From NCBI GenBank assembly GCA_049323795.1, contig JBMOOH010000004.1, positions 1 to 40,712 of the forward strand: 40,712 nt of DNA, written 5' to 3'. A program made the position numbers and the translations under genes. Below the pieces are notes generated by a model. It saw only the letters and a program-made list of their open reading frames with translations, searched no databases and had not been told where the DNA came from. This DNA comes from JAOADN01 sp049323795. GTDB taxonomy: Bacteria; Pseudomonadota; Alphaproteobacteria; Rhodobacterales; Rhodobacteraceae. Positions 23,893 to 31,123 of this stretch are shown here, piece by piece. Each line of letters opens with the position of its first letter. Position 1 is the stretch's first letter.

Positions 23893-24381
23893 TCACGCTC
23901 CTTCCCTTGCGGCCGGCGTCCCGGCGGCCGAAACTCCCTGCGCGTCCCGGTATCTGCGGAACGCGCGCCATGTCTTCACGGCGGCCAGGCCCATGACGAT
24001 GAGTCCGGCGATGGCGAGCCACGGCCGGATCGGGTCGAACCAGGCCAAGAGGGCGGGCCCCCCGAAGATCAGCATCAGGATCTTGTTGCAGGTCGGACAG
24101 GCGATCCCGAGAAAGCTTGCCACGCCCCCCGCCCCCGACGTGCGCACCTGACAGGCCGGCACCCAGAGGCCCGCCGTCATCCCGGCGAACAGTGCGGTGA
24201 GGGCGGTGGCGGCAAGTTCCCAGGGCCCGACCGGGGTCATGCGGATGAAGAGCGGGTTTTCCCAGACCGCGGTGACGGTGCCGAGGACCGCGAAGAGGAG
24301 GATCCCGACCGCCGTCCCACGGACCAGACGGCGCACGAAATCGCGGTCCCGCTCCGCCCAGGCTGCGGTGTCAGCGGGCAT
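23893..24381 (-). CDS. Membrane protein with a CPTC motif, unknown family
   Basis: This 162-residue protein has about four or five hydrophobic helices (about 21-40, 55-77, 85-95, 100-116 and 120-138). The notable element is GIACPTCNKILMLIFGG, with C95 and C98 at the start of a helix, plus C77 in the preceding loop (VPACQVRTSG). A CxxC at a membrane boundary suggests metal (copper) binding or disulphide exchange. I do not recognise a named family. The start overlaps the end of the upstream gene (24371-24381), and the gene ends one base before the ferric-reductase-like gene, so it is firmly within the operon. Confidence 0.7.
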   Translation of the reverse strand: MPADTAAWAERDRDFVRRLVRGTAVGILLFAVLGTVTAVWENPLFIRMTPVGPWELAATALTALFAGMTAGLWVPACQVRTSGAGGVASFLGIACPTCNKILMLIFGGPALLAWFDPIRPWLAIAGLIVMGLAAVKTWRAFRRYRDAQGVSAAGTPAAREGA

Positions 24382-24832
24382 CGAACTCGACCTCTGCCAG
24401 CTCGTCGCCGAAGCCCGCGCTCGCGGCCCAGCGGCCGCCCATCGGCAGCTTCACGTCGGCACGCCAGATGCCCGGGCCCGACGGCTGCAGCGGCGCGGGG
24501 AAGCCGCCCATGTCCATGGACAGCATGGTGAAAGTCGCCTGGGGCTGCAGTCCGGAGGTGTCGGCTCCGGTGGTGTTCGGCACGAAGCCGACCTCGAGCC
24601 GGATCTCGCGGTTGCCGAAGTCGAAGACCCGAAGGTCGATGCGGCCGTCCGACAGTGCGTCGGACACCTGGGCGATCGGTGCGCCCGACACGGCGGCGGA
24701 GGGCGGCGCCGGCGGCCTGAGGACCACCCAGCCGACCGCGCCGACGATGCCGAACACGGCCAGGGCAAGCACGATCGCGATGAGTCTGGTTTTCAATTGA
24801 TTCGTATCCCTTGTCTGAGGTCCTCCGGACAT
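24371..24832 (-). CDS. Membrane-anchored YtkA/FixH-like periplasmic protein
   Basis: This 153-residue protein has one N-terminal helix (LIAIVLALAVFGIVGAVGWV) and a periplasmic beta-sandwich-like domain. The segment MLSMDMGGFPAPLQPSGPG followed by WRADVKLPMGGRWAAS is typical of YtkA/FixH-like domains found in copper-related and cytochrome-oxidase assembly clusters. Methionines in MLSMDM could bind copper; this is inference. I list the ATG at 24832; a TTG at 24796 just before the helix, with AAGGGA upstream, is an alternative. It is separated by 127 bp from the upstream small gene and overlaps the CPTC gene by 11 bp. Confidence 0.72.
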   Translation of the reverse strand: MSGGPQTRDTNQLKTRLIAIVLALAVFGIVGAVGWVVLRPPAPPSAAVSGAPIAQVSDALSDGRIDLRVFDFGNREIRLEVGFVPNTTGADTSGLQPQATFTMLSMDMGGFPAPLQPSGPGIWRADVKLPMGGRWAASAGFGDELAEVEFDAR

Positions 24833-24959
24833 ATCCGGCGGCCGCTGCGCGGTCTGCCTGACTGCCTTCGGGGGCGATGATACTTGTGAGGCGGACGATA
24901 CGGCGTCGGGTCTCGAAGGACCCATGGACGCCCCGGACCGGGCAAGGCCGGCCCGTCCG

Positions 24960-25331
24960 CTACAGGGGCGCCGGTCCCGACGGCCCCGCCAGGCCCCTCG
25001 GAGGCCGCAGGTTGACCTGCGGTCCGCCAGCGCCCGCCGCGACCCGCGACCGGTCCGCCGGCCCGAGGGCTGCGCCGTCCCAGAGGGCCGGAGCGCCCGG
25101 CCCGCCGATGGGGTGGGAAGACGAGCAGACAAGCCCCTGGTGACAGGGCGAAGCCATGTGGTCGCCCGTGTCCGGCACGTCCGAAACCTGGTGGGCCGCT
25201 GCGGCAGGGGGGGCCGCCTGTGGCGATGCCAGGGCCGCCTGTCCGGTCACGAACACGAAAGCCAGCGAGACGGCAAGGAGGAGGGCACAAAGGCGCCCCG
25301 CCACCCAGTGCAGGTGCGCGGCAGGATGCAC
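24960..25331 (-). CDS. Small exported Cys/His-containing protein, unknown function
   Basis: About 123 residues from a GTG at 25331, chosen because it gives a compact signal peptide (VAGRLCALLLAVSLAFVFVT ... AALA). The mature part has histidines and cysteines (AAHQVSDVPDTGDH; SPCHQGLVCSSSHP), then a low-complexity, Pro/Arg-rich C-terminus. The layout recalls small DUF2946-like exported proteins at the head of copper-resistance gene sets. Third-position GC is high, as expected for coding DNA here. Longer in-frame ATG starts exist at 25430 and 25472. First gene of the minus-strand set, downstream of a MerR-like promoter element. Confidence 0.5.
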   Translation of the reverse strand: MHPAAHLHWVAGRLCALLLAVSLAFVFVTGQAALASPQAAPPAAAAHQVSDVPDTGDHMASPCHQGLVCSSSHPIGGPGAPALWDGAALGPADRSRVAAGAGGPQVNLRPPRGLAGPSGPAPL

Positions 25332-25452
25332 CGGGGAAGGACCGTTCGCGCGCAGACGCGCATCGCCCGGACGGATCGCGCGGCGGCCATGGCATGGCCG
25401 AGGCGTTCGGACTGGCTCTGCCACCGGCATCTCCCGATCCCGTTTCGACCGA

Positions 25453-25483
25453 CTGATGCGCCCTTCAGGCATGGCAAGGTCAA
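25453..25483 (-). promoter_or_regulatory. MerR-type promoter-like element (long spacer) for the periplasmic redox set
   Basis: On the minus strand TTGACC (25483-25478) is followed, after a 19-bp spacer, by CATCAG (25458-25453). The spacer region holds an imperfect dyad ACCTT ... AAGGG beginning inside the -35 box. MerR-family activators such as CueR act on promoters with 19-20 bp spacers and ACCTT...AAGGT dyads. The match is imperfect and the -10 hexamer weak (3 of 6), so this is a hypothesis. Confidence 0.3.
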
Positions 25484-25547
25484 TCGCTTTGTGGCTGCGC
25501 GACGGTCACAAGGTAGTTAGCGGCGTGTGTCGCTTTCGCAAGTTCGC

Positions 25548-25579
25548 GCCGGAATCCGGCGACTTCACCATCATGTGAA
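25548..25579. promoter_or_regulatory. Two inverted repeats upstream of the small secreted protein gene
   Basis: GCCGGAATCCGGC (25548-25560, arms GCCGGA/TCCGGC) is followed by TTCAC-CATCAT-GTGAA (25564-25579). Both lie 40-70 bp upstream of the ATG at 25617, between two divergent gene sets. They could be operators; no regulator gene is adjacent in the window. Confidence 0.35.
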
Positions 25580-25616
25580 TACAAGTGGCCCGGTACCGGA
25601 ACGATATCCTGAAACC

Positions 25617-25919
25617 ATGCGCAAGATCCTGCCTGTGCTTCTCGGCCTGCTCCTGCTCGTCGCCCTTGCCGGACTGTCCGGTCCCGGCATCGCCCCGGCT
25701 TCCGGCATCGTCGAAGCTTCCCGGCCGGGCGTCCCCGTCGCCGACGCCGCCTGTGCCGAAGTCACCGAGCACCCCGCCTGCCAGCCCGCCGCTGCCGACC
25801 GCCCGCCGGCCACCGCGCCGGACGCCGCGCCGCGGGCGTTGCGCTTCGAGATCGCCGCCGTCGCCGACAGCAGCCGGACGCTCGCCCCGCATACCCCCCC
25901 GCCGCGCGACATCTCCTGA
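25617..25919 (+). CDS. Small secreted protein upstream of the L,D-transpeptidase
   Basis: This 100-residue protein starts MRKILPVLLGLLLLVALAGL, a clear signal peptide or anchor. The mature part is Ala/Pro-rich with two cysteines (AACAEVTEHPACQP), an RALRFEIAAVADSSRT segment and a PPPRDIS C-terminus. I recognise no family. The ATG at 25617 is preferred over 25527 because the hydrophobic leader begins there. It lies 38 bp before the L,D-transpeptidase gene and is probably cotranscribed. Confidence 0.6.
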   Translation: MRKILPVLLGLLLLVALAGLSGPGIAPASGIVEASRPGVPVADAACAEVTEHPACQPAAADRPPATAPDAAPRALRFEIAAVADSSRTLAPHTPPPRDIS

Positions 25920-25957
25920 TCCGCCAGCCGCCTTAACCATTTCCCCCAGGAGACATC

Positions 25958-26524
25958 ATGATTTCCCGACGCCTGTTCATCGGCGGAGCCGCCATGGCGG
26001 CATTCGCCGCCCCGACCGTGCTTCGCGCCCATGAAGCCCGGCCCTTCGTTCTGGCCGAAGAGTTCCAGCCGCGCGAGGTGCGCGTGCGCGACCAGTATTC
26101 CCCGGGGCAGATCCTCGTGTTTCCCCGGAACTACTATCTCTATCACATCTTCGATTCCGAACGTGCCATCCGCTACGGCGTGGGGGTCGGCAAGGCCGGG
26201 CTCGAGTTCACGGGAACGGCGACCATCGAGCGCAAGGCCGAATGGCCCTCGTGGCGTCCCACCGACGACATGATCCGCCGGAACCCCGACCGCTATGCCA
26301 GGTTCGCCGGCGGAGTGCCCGGCGGGCCCGGCAACCCGCTCGGGGCACGGGCGCTCTATCTCTACCGGGACGGGCGCGACACCTACTACCGGATCCACGG
26401 CACGACCGAACCCGCGTCGATCGGCAAGTCGGTGTCGAACGGCTGCATCCGGATGCTGAACGAGCACGTGATCCAGCTCTACGATCGGGTGCCGCTGGGA
26501 ATGCCGGTCACCGTCATCCTGTGA
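25958..26524 (+). CDS. L,D-transpeptidase (YkuD family), Tat-exported
   Basis: This 188-residue periplasmic enzyme forms 3-3 peptidoglycan cross-links or attaches proteins to peptidoglycan. The YkuD core is present: RIHGTTEPASIGKSVSNGCI, with H147 and the catalytic C163 followed by R165 (SNGCIRM). The N-terminus MISRRLFIGGAAMAAF carries an SRRxFI twin-arginine motif, so export is probably by Tat after folding. ATG at 25958 with CAGGAGA upstream. L,D-transpeptidases depend on a free cysteine and are known to be inhibited by copper in E. coli, which is relevant to the divergent redox genes. A C12 tract follows the stop. Confidence 0.92.
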   Translation: MISRRLFIGGAAMAAFAAPTVLRAHEARPFVLAEEFQPREVRVRDQYSPGQILVFPRNYYLYHIFDSERAIRYGVGVGKAGLEFTGTATIERKAEWPSWRPTDDMIRRNPDRYARFAGGVPGGPGNPLGARALYLYRDGRDTYYRIHGTTEPASIGKSVSNGCIRMLNEHVIQLYDRVPLGMPVTVIL

Positions 26525-26529
26525 TCCCG

Positions 26530-26541
26530 CCCCCCCCCCCC
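26530..26541 (+). repeat. C12 homopolymer tract
   Basis: Twelve consecutive C residues lie 5 bp after the L,D-transpeptidase stop, in the 66-bp gap before the convergent glycosyltransferase gene. Such tracts slip easily in replication and sequencing; here a length change would not alter a protein. Confidence 0.9.
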
Positions 26542-26590
26542 GGCCGAGTCACCGGCGGCCGTCCGGCCGGCGCCCGGCGGAGATCGGCAG

Positions 26591-27862
26591 TCACCGGCCG
26601 CAGAGCGACCCTTCCAGGGCCTCCGCAAGGTCGATCCTGCCCTTGCGCCGCGCCGCCGCCCCGAGGGCGGCACCGTAGCGGGCGATGACCCGGTCTTCGT
26701 GCCAGAGCGAATCGAAGGCCGCCAGCGCGGCCCGCGAAAGCGTGTCGCGCCGCCCGGGGTCGTCCTGCAGCTCCGCCATCGCCGAGAGGAGCTCGTCCTC
26801 GGTCCCGAAGAGCAGCCCCGCGCCGGACTGCTCGGCAAGCTCGGGGAAGGGACCGATGCGGCGTGCGATGAAGGGTGTCCCCATGCGGCAGCTTTCGATG
26901 ATGATGGCGCCGAAGGTCTCGTAGACGACCGAGGGCACGACACAGGCGATCGCGGCCTCGTAGTAGCGCGCGAGATCGCCGGGATCGACCATCCCGAGGA
27001 ACCTGATCCGGGGGTTCCCGCCGGCAAGGGCCTTCATCTCGTCCACATGGTGCCCGGCGCCGGCGATCAGAAGGTCGCTGCGGCCGTAGCGGGCGAAGGC
27101 GCGGACGAGGTCCTGCAGTCCCTTTATCCGCTCGATCCTGCCGACGAACAGGAAGAAGGGGCGCGGATGCACGGGTCCGGCCTGCCGGGCCGGACGCTCG
27201 GCGCCGATCAGGGGCGGAAGGAAGAGCGGCAGCACCTCCATCTCGAAGGGCAGGCCGAAGTCGCGGTGCTTGCGCCGGCTGAACTCGCTCTTGGCGATGA
27301 TGAGGTCCATCCCGGCCAGCTTGCGGTGGAGCAGTCCCGAGTAGCGCCAGAGCTGCGGCGGGCGCCGGTGCGCGATGGTGCACCGCAGGCACTGCCGCTG
27401 CTCGCAGGGCTCGCGGTTGTGGCGCCACAGGACGTGCGTGGGGCAGACCAGCCAGTGCTCGTGCGCCTCGTAGATGCGCAGCGGAGCGCCGAGATCGAGG
27501 ATGCCGGGCGCGCCCATCAGCGACGCGTTGTTGTGCCAGATCACGTCCGGCACGAAATCGCTGACCAGCGCCGCAAGCGAACGGCCATGCACAACGGCAT
27601 GCCCGGTCTGGTGAACCAGAAGGTTCGACAGCAGGCCGAGGCGGCTCTTCAGCCCGATGACACGGACACCGCCGGACTTGTCCCCGGCCTCGTCCGGGGC
27701 CTTTCCGGCAAGCGACAGGTAGGCGTCCCTGTCGTGCACGACCACCACCTCGTGGCCGCGGGCGGCGAGCGCGCGGGCCATCCGGCGCACGCTTATGCCG
27801 TCGCCGCCGAAGGAGTAGGGCGGGTAGAAGGTGGTCAGGAAGAGAAAGCGCAGCGGCCTCAT
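26591..27862 (-). CDS. Family-4 glycosyltransferase with Cys-rich insert
   Basis: This 423-residue GT-B glycosyltransferase has an N-terminal acceptor domain starting MRPLRFLFLTTFYPPYSFGG and a C-terminal nucleotide-sugar domain with FLFVGRIERIKGLQDL. The EX7E-type motif is in YETFGAIIIESCRMGTPF. A four-cysteine insert (CPTH ... EPCEQRQCLRC, about residues 163-185) looks like a small zinc knuckle and recurs in a subgroup of GT4 enzymes. ATG at 27862 with GGAG upstream. It points away from the rest of the glycan genes, with a perfect 16-bp palindrome upstream. The sugar is unknown. Confidence 0.88.
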   Translation of the reverse strand: MRPLRFLFLTTFYPPYSFGGDGISVRRMARALAARGHEVVVVHDRDAYLSLAGKAPDEAGDKSGGVRVIGLKSRLGLLSNLLVHQTGHAVVHGRSLAALVSDFVPDVIWHNNASLMGAPGILDLGAPLRIYEAHEHWLVCPTHVLWRHNREPCEQRQCLRCTIAHRRPPQLWRYSGLLHRKLAGMDLIIAKSEFSRRKHRDFGLPFEMEVLPLFLPPLIGAERPARQAGPVHPRPFFLFVGRIERIKGLQDLVRAFARYGRSDLLIAGAGHHVDEMKALAGGNPRIRFLGMVDPGDLARYYEAAIACVVPSVVYETFGAIIIESCRMGTPFIARRIGPFPELAEQSGAGLLFGTEDELLSAMAELQDDPGRRDTLSRAALAAFDSLWHEDRVIARYGAALGAAARRKGRIDLAEALEGSLCGR

Positions 27863-27891
27863 GCTCCGGCCCGGCCCCGCGCCGAGACGGT

Positions 27892-27907
27892 ACCTTCTGC
27901 AGAAGGT
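27892..27907. promoter_or_regulatory. Perfect 16-bp palindrome upstream of the glycosyltransferase
   Basis: ACCTTCTGCAGAAGGT is a perfect inverted repeat 30-45 bp upstream of the glycosyltransferase ATG (27862). It sits just downstream of a minus-strand TTGACT (27924-27919), where a -10 box would lie, so a bound dimeric repressor could block transcription. Inference from position and symmetry. Confidence 0.45.
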
Positions 27908-28059
27908 GTGCGGCATGCAGTCAAATTCAGCAAGAAAAGCCTGATTGGTGAAACCTCTGCAACGCTGATCACCTTAGCATTTGCGCCCGCGGAAATCCAA
28001 CCTAAGGTTTCGCAGGCCCGCTCCTCGGCACCCGGCCCGGCGATGCCCGGGGGGAGTCG

Positions 28060-28088
28060 TTGACCGGGCTTCCTCCGGGGGTTATGGC
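28060..28088 (+). promoter_or_regulatory. Candidate promoter for the membrane protein gene at 28264
   Basis: TTGACC (28060-28065) and TATGGC (28083-28088) are spaced by 17 bp, leaving about a 170-base leader to the ATG. The -35 element is good; the -10 matches 3 of 6. Confidence 0.35.
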
Positions 28089-28263
28089 TTGTCGCCACCG
28101 CCTCGCCTGTTCCGTGTCCAAACGTTGTGTCGAGCCGAATTTGCCAGATGACCCTTCAATTCAGGCGCAGCGAGCGGCGGGACGGTCGGACCACCGGAGC
28201 CGCAGGGCCAAGGCAGGCAGCGGACGTGTCGGCACGGTGCCGCAGGCTGGCGGAGCCATGTGA

Positions 28264-29817
28264 ATGACCGGGCCTGACAGGGGCACCCCGAATCCGGCCG
28301 GGACGGCGGGATCGGTCGCGTTCTTCCTTGCAGCCGTCGCGGTCAGCCTCTGGGTCTTCGCCGCCAACGGCGGGCTTCTGACCTATTTCGACAGCGCCTA
28401 CTACATCGAGCGCGGCGGACAGCTTGTCGAGATGATCGGGCTCGCCGACAAGGCCCCGCCACGCCCCGCCGCAGCCGCGGAAAGCACGGGAACCGCAGGG
28501 ACCGCCGAACCGGCAGGAGCCGGAGGGACGGCCTCGGGGAAGGCGGCCGCGGGCGCTCCGAAGGCCGGGGGCGAGCCTGAATCCGTCGACGGATCGCGGT
28601 CGATGGTCTATTCCCTCGTGACGGGGCTCTTCGTCTGGGCGGGCAGCGTCGAGGGCGTGGCGCTGATGAACGCCGTCGTGGCGGTGGGCACCATCCTTCT
28701 TGCGTTCTCGGTGGTGCTGCGCGACCTGCCGGTCAGGCCGCCGGCGGCGCGCGTCACGTTCTGGGCCGTGCTTCTGGCGTCGCTCGGGTCGCTGCCCTTC
28801 TACGTCGCGTTCCTGATGCCGGACATCTATGCGCCGGTGCTGGTCCTGCTGGCGGCGATGCTCGCCTCGGCGGCGCCCCGGATGCGGAGTGCCGAGATCG
28901 CGGCGACCGTCGCGCTCGGCGGCCTCGCGGTCATGGTGCACCTGTCGCAGCTTGCGATGGCGCTGGTGCTCCTGCCCGCCGTCACCCTCGCCGCGCTGGC
29001 CGCCGGGGGGCGGCGCCGCTGGATCGCGCCCGTTGCGATGCTCGCCATCGTCGGGGCCGGGCTGGCCGAACAGGGCCTCCTCCGGGTCGCGGCGCGCGAG
29101 GCGATGGACGCCGAAGTGACCTACCGGCCGTTCCTCACGGCGCGGATCATCCAGGACGGGCCCGGCCTGACCTACCTCGCCGACCGCTGCCCCGATGCCG
29201 CCGAGCCGACCTGCGCGCTGTACGAGGCGCTGCAGAAGTCGGACGACCCCAGACGGCTGACCGCCACGAACATCAGCTTCGCCACCGACCCCGCGATCGG
29301 GTCGTTCCGCCTGCTGCCCCAGGCGGACCAGATCCGGGTGGCGCAGGAGCAGTTCGGGTTCTTCCTGAGGGTGGTGCTCGACCGGCCGTTCGAGAGCGCG
29401 GGCGCGTTCGCCCGGAACGTCCTGCGGCAGCTCGCGCTCAACAGTGTCGTCATGACGTTGCAGACCGATGCGATCGTGGCGCAGGTAGAGGGGTCACCCG
29501 GCTTCGCCTTCACCGGGTCGGGCCACGGCCGCCTTACCCGCTGGACGGGCTGGGTGCGGCCGGCCGACATTGCCCAGAACACCCTTTATGCGCTGTCGGC
29601 GGCGGTCGGCGTGGCGCTTCTGGCCAGCCGCCGCCTGCCCCGCCCGGTCGCCCTCTTCGTGGGCTTCGTCCTGCTCGGCGTCGTCGTCAACGCGCTCGTC
29701 TGCGGCGGACTGTCCCAGCCGGCGGCCCGTTACGGCAGCCGCGTCGCCTGGCTCCTGCCGGTGGCGGCCCTGTTCGGCCTGTCGGTCCTGCGGACCGCGC
29801 GCGCAGGCGCAAGGTAG
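28264..29817 (+). CDS. Polytopic membrane protein, GT-C glycosyltransferase-like
   Basis: This 517-residue protein has about ten hydrophobic helices. The first helix (about 17-37) is followed by LLTYFDSAYYIERGGQLVEM, a DS-containing loop placed like the catalytic acidic loop of GT-C enzymes using lipid-linked sugars. An odd Ala/Gly/Pro/Thr-rich insert (about residues 63-108) lies in that loop. A large soluble segment (about 275-400) separates the first and second helix groups. I recognise no named family. The ATG at 28264 has no clear ribosome site. It heads the plus-strand glycan genes. The function as a sugar-transferring or polymer-handling membrane enzyme is inference. Confidence 0.65.
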   Translation: MTGPDRGTPNPAGTAGSVAFFLAAVAVSLWVFAANGGLLTYFDSAYYIERGGQLVEMIGLADKAPPRPAAAAESTGTAGTAEPAGAGGTASGKAAAGAPKAGGEPESVDGSRSMVYSLVTGLFVWAGSVEGVALMNAVVAVGTILLAFSVVLRDLPVRPPAARVTFWAVLLASLGSLPFYVAFLMPDIYAPVLVLLAAMLASAAPRMRSAEIAATVALGGLAVMVHLSQLAMALVLLPAVTLAALAAGGRRRWIAPVAMLAIVGAGLAEQGLLRVAAREAMDAEVTYRPFLTARIIQDGPGLTYLADRCPDAAEPTCALYEALQKSDDPRRLTATNISFATDPAIGSFRLLPQADQIRVAQEQFGFFLRVVLDRPFESAGAFARNVLRQLALNSVVMTLQTDAIVAQVEGSPGFAFTGSGHGRLTRWTGWVRPADIAQNTLYALSAAVGVALLASRRLPRPVALFVGFVLLGVVVNALVCGGLSQPAARYGSRVAWLLPVAALFGLSVLRTARAGAR

Positions 29818-29919
29818 GAACATTCCCATGCACCTTCACCTCTCGGTCGAAAGGCCGTCGATCCGTTCCCTTGCGCAGACCGGGCGCCCGGCCCGCCGGA
29901 CCGGCGAGGACCGCCGGCC

Positions 29920-31113
29920 ATGATGTCGGCGCGGCGGCTGCACGGTTTTCTCGGCCTCGTGCTGTCGGCGGCGATGATCTTCCTTGCGGTCACCGGATCG
30001 CTGTCGGTCTTCGCCGACGAGATCGAATGGCTGGCGACGCCCGCGATGCGGGTGGACCGGGAGGCGGCCGGAAAGCTGCCTCTCGGGCGCAGCCTCGAGG
30101 CCGGGCTTGCCGCCGTGCCCGGCGCGCGCCCGGTGGTCCTGACGCGGCACCCCGGCGGGCGCTTCGCCGACCGTCTGCACGTCGTCGGACCCGACCGGAC
30201 CGCCGCTTTCGTCTGGGTGGACCCCTATTCGGGCGAAGTGACCGGGACGGGCCCGGCCGTATCCCTGCGGCAGGTGCTGCGGGAAATGCACCGGTCGCTC
30301 TCGACCGGCCGGGACGGCGTCATCCTCGGGGTCACGGCGCTGAGCCTTCCGCTTGCCGCGACGGCCATCGCGGGGGTGCTTCTCTATCGCCGGTTCTGGA
30401 CGGGCTTCTTCCGCCTGCCGCGCCTGTCGGGAAGCCGCCGCGCGATGCTGAGCGACCTGCACCGGCTTCTGGCGGTCTGGCTGCTGCCGTTCCTCGCGGT
30501 CACGATCGTGACCGGCCTCGTGTTCCTGAGCGAACTCGCCGGACTCGGCCCGTCCATGCCGTCCATGCCATGGATGCCGATGGCCGACATCGGCGGCGGA
30601 TCCGTGCGGGCCGGCGCGATCGACGGCCCCGGACTCGACGCCGCCGTCGCACAGGCGACGGCGGCGCTGCCGGGGCTGGTCGTGACAGAAGTCGGCTTCC
30701 CGATGGCCGACGGCGATCCCCTGGCCATCCGCGGCTCGGACGGCACGGCCCTCGTCCGTCCGACTGCAGGCGTCGGCTTTGTCGATCCGGTGACGCTGAC
30801 CCTGATCGGCGCGATCCCCGCGGCCGAACTCGGGGAACGGATGCGGCTGTTCGAGGCGGTGCGGGTGCTGCACTATGGAACCGCGCTCGGCCTTCCCACG
30901 CGGCTCCTCTGGCTCGCCTTCGGACTCGGGCTTGCCGCCCTCGGCGTCCTCGGCGCGATGATCAGCGCCGAACGGCTGAAGAAGGAATTCGCCGTCCGCG
31001 GTCGGCCGCCCCGGTCCGGGACCCGGCACTACTTCTCGGGTCCGGGCGCGGCCAACTGGATCGGACTCGGCGCAGCGGTCGTTGCGCTCGGCCTTGCGGC
31101 TGCAACCCTGTGA
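29920..31113 (+). CDS. PepSY-domain transmembrane protein (PiuB-like)
   Basis: This 397-residue inner-membrane protein has four main helices and two PepSY-like extracytoplasmic regions. The N-terminal MMSARRLHGFLGLVLSAAMI ... TGSLSVFADEIEWL, the middle SDLHRLLAVWLLPFLAVTIV and the late VRVLHYGTALGLPTRLLWLA with conserved His residues are typical of PepSY-associated TM proteins. These are often linked to iron-siderophore reduction. The family contains reductase-like members, but no iron-uptake genes are visible here. An adjacent ATG at 29923 is equally possible. The next gene starts 10 bp after its stop, so it is in one transcript with the first Gfo/Idh/MocA gene. Confidence 0.85.
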   Translation: MMSARRLHGFLGLVLSAAMIFLAVTGSLSVFADEIEWLATPAMRVDREAAGKLPLGRSLEAGLAAVPGARPVVLTRHPGGRFADRLHVVGPDRTAAFVWVDPYSGEVTGTGPAVSLRQVLREMHRSLSTGRDGVILGVTALSLPLAATAIAGVLLYRRFWTGFFRLPRLSGSRRAMLSDLHRLLAVWLLPFLAVTIVTGLVFLSELAGLGPSMPSMPWMPMADIGGGSVRAGAIDGPGLDAAVAQATAALPGLVVTEVGFPMADGDPLAIRGSDGTALVRPTAGVGFVDPVTLTLIGAIPAAELGERMRLFEAVRVLHYGTALGLPTRLLWLAFGLGLAALGVLGAMISAERLKKEFAVRGRPPRSGTRHYFSGPGAANWIGLGAAVVALGLAAATL

Positions 31114-31123
31114 GGAGCCGGAC

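Larger units (their letters stand above)
27863..28263. other. Divergent intergenic region of the glycan locus
   Basis: These 401 bp lie between the minus-strand glycosyltransferase and the plus-strand membrane protein. The stretch 27905-28015 is clearly richer in A/T than its surroundings and includes the dyad AACCTAAGGTT. Listed separately are a 16-bp palindrome and a candidate promoter. Short frames here (for example 28060-28263) show no coding character. Confidence 0.6.

Noticed and set aside
26530..26541. C12 tract as a phase-variation switch
   Set aside because: It lies after the L,D-transpeptidase stop and outside any frame or evident promoter, so length change has no clear effect.
28060..28263. 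67-codon frame upstream of the membrane protein gene
   Set aside because: No ribosome site, no signal or motif, and it covers the probable promoter and leader.
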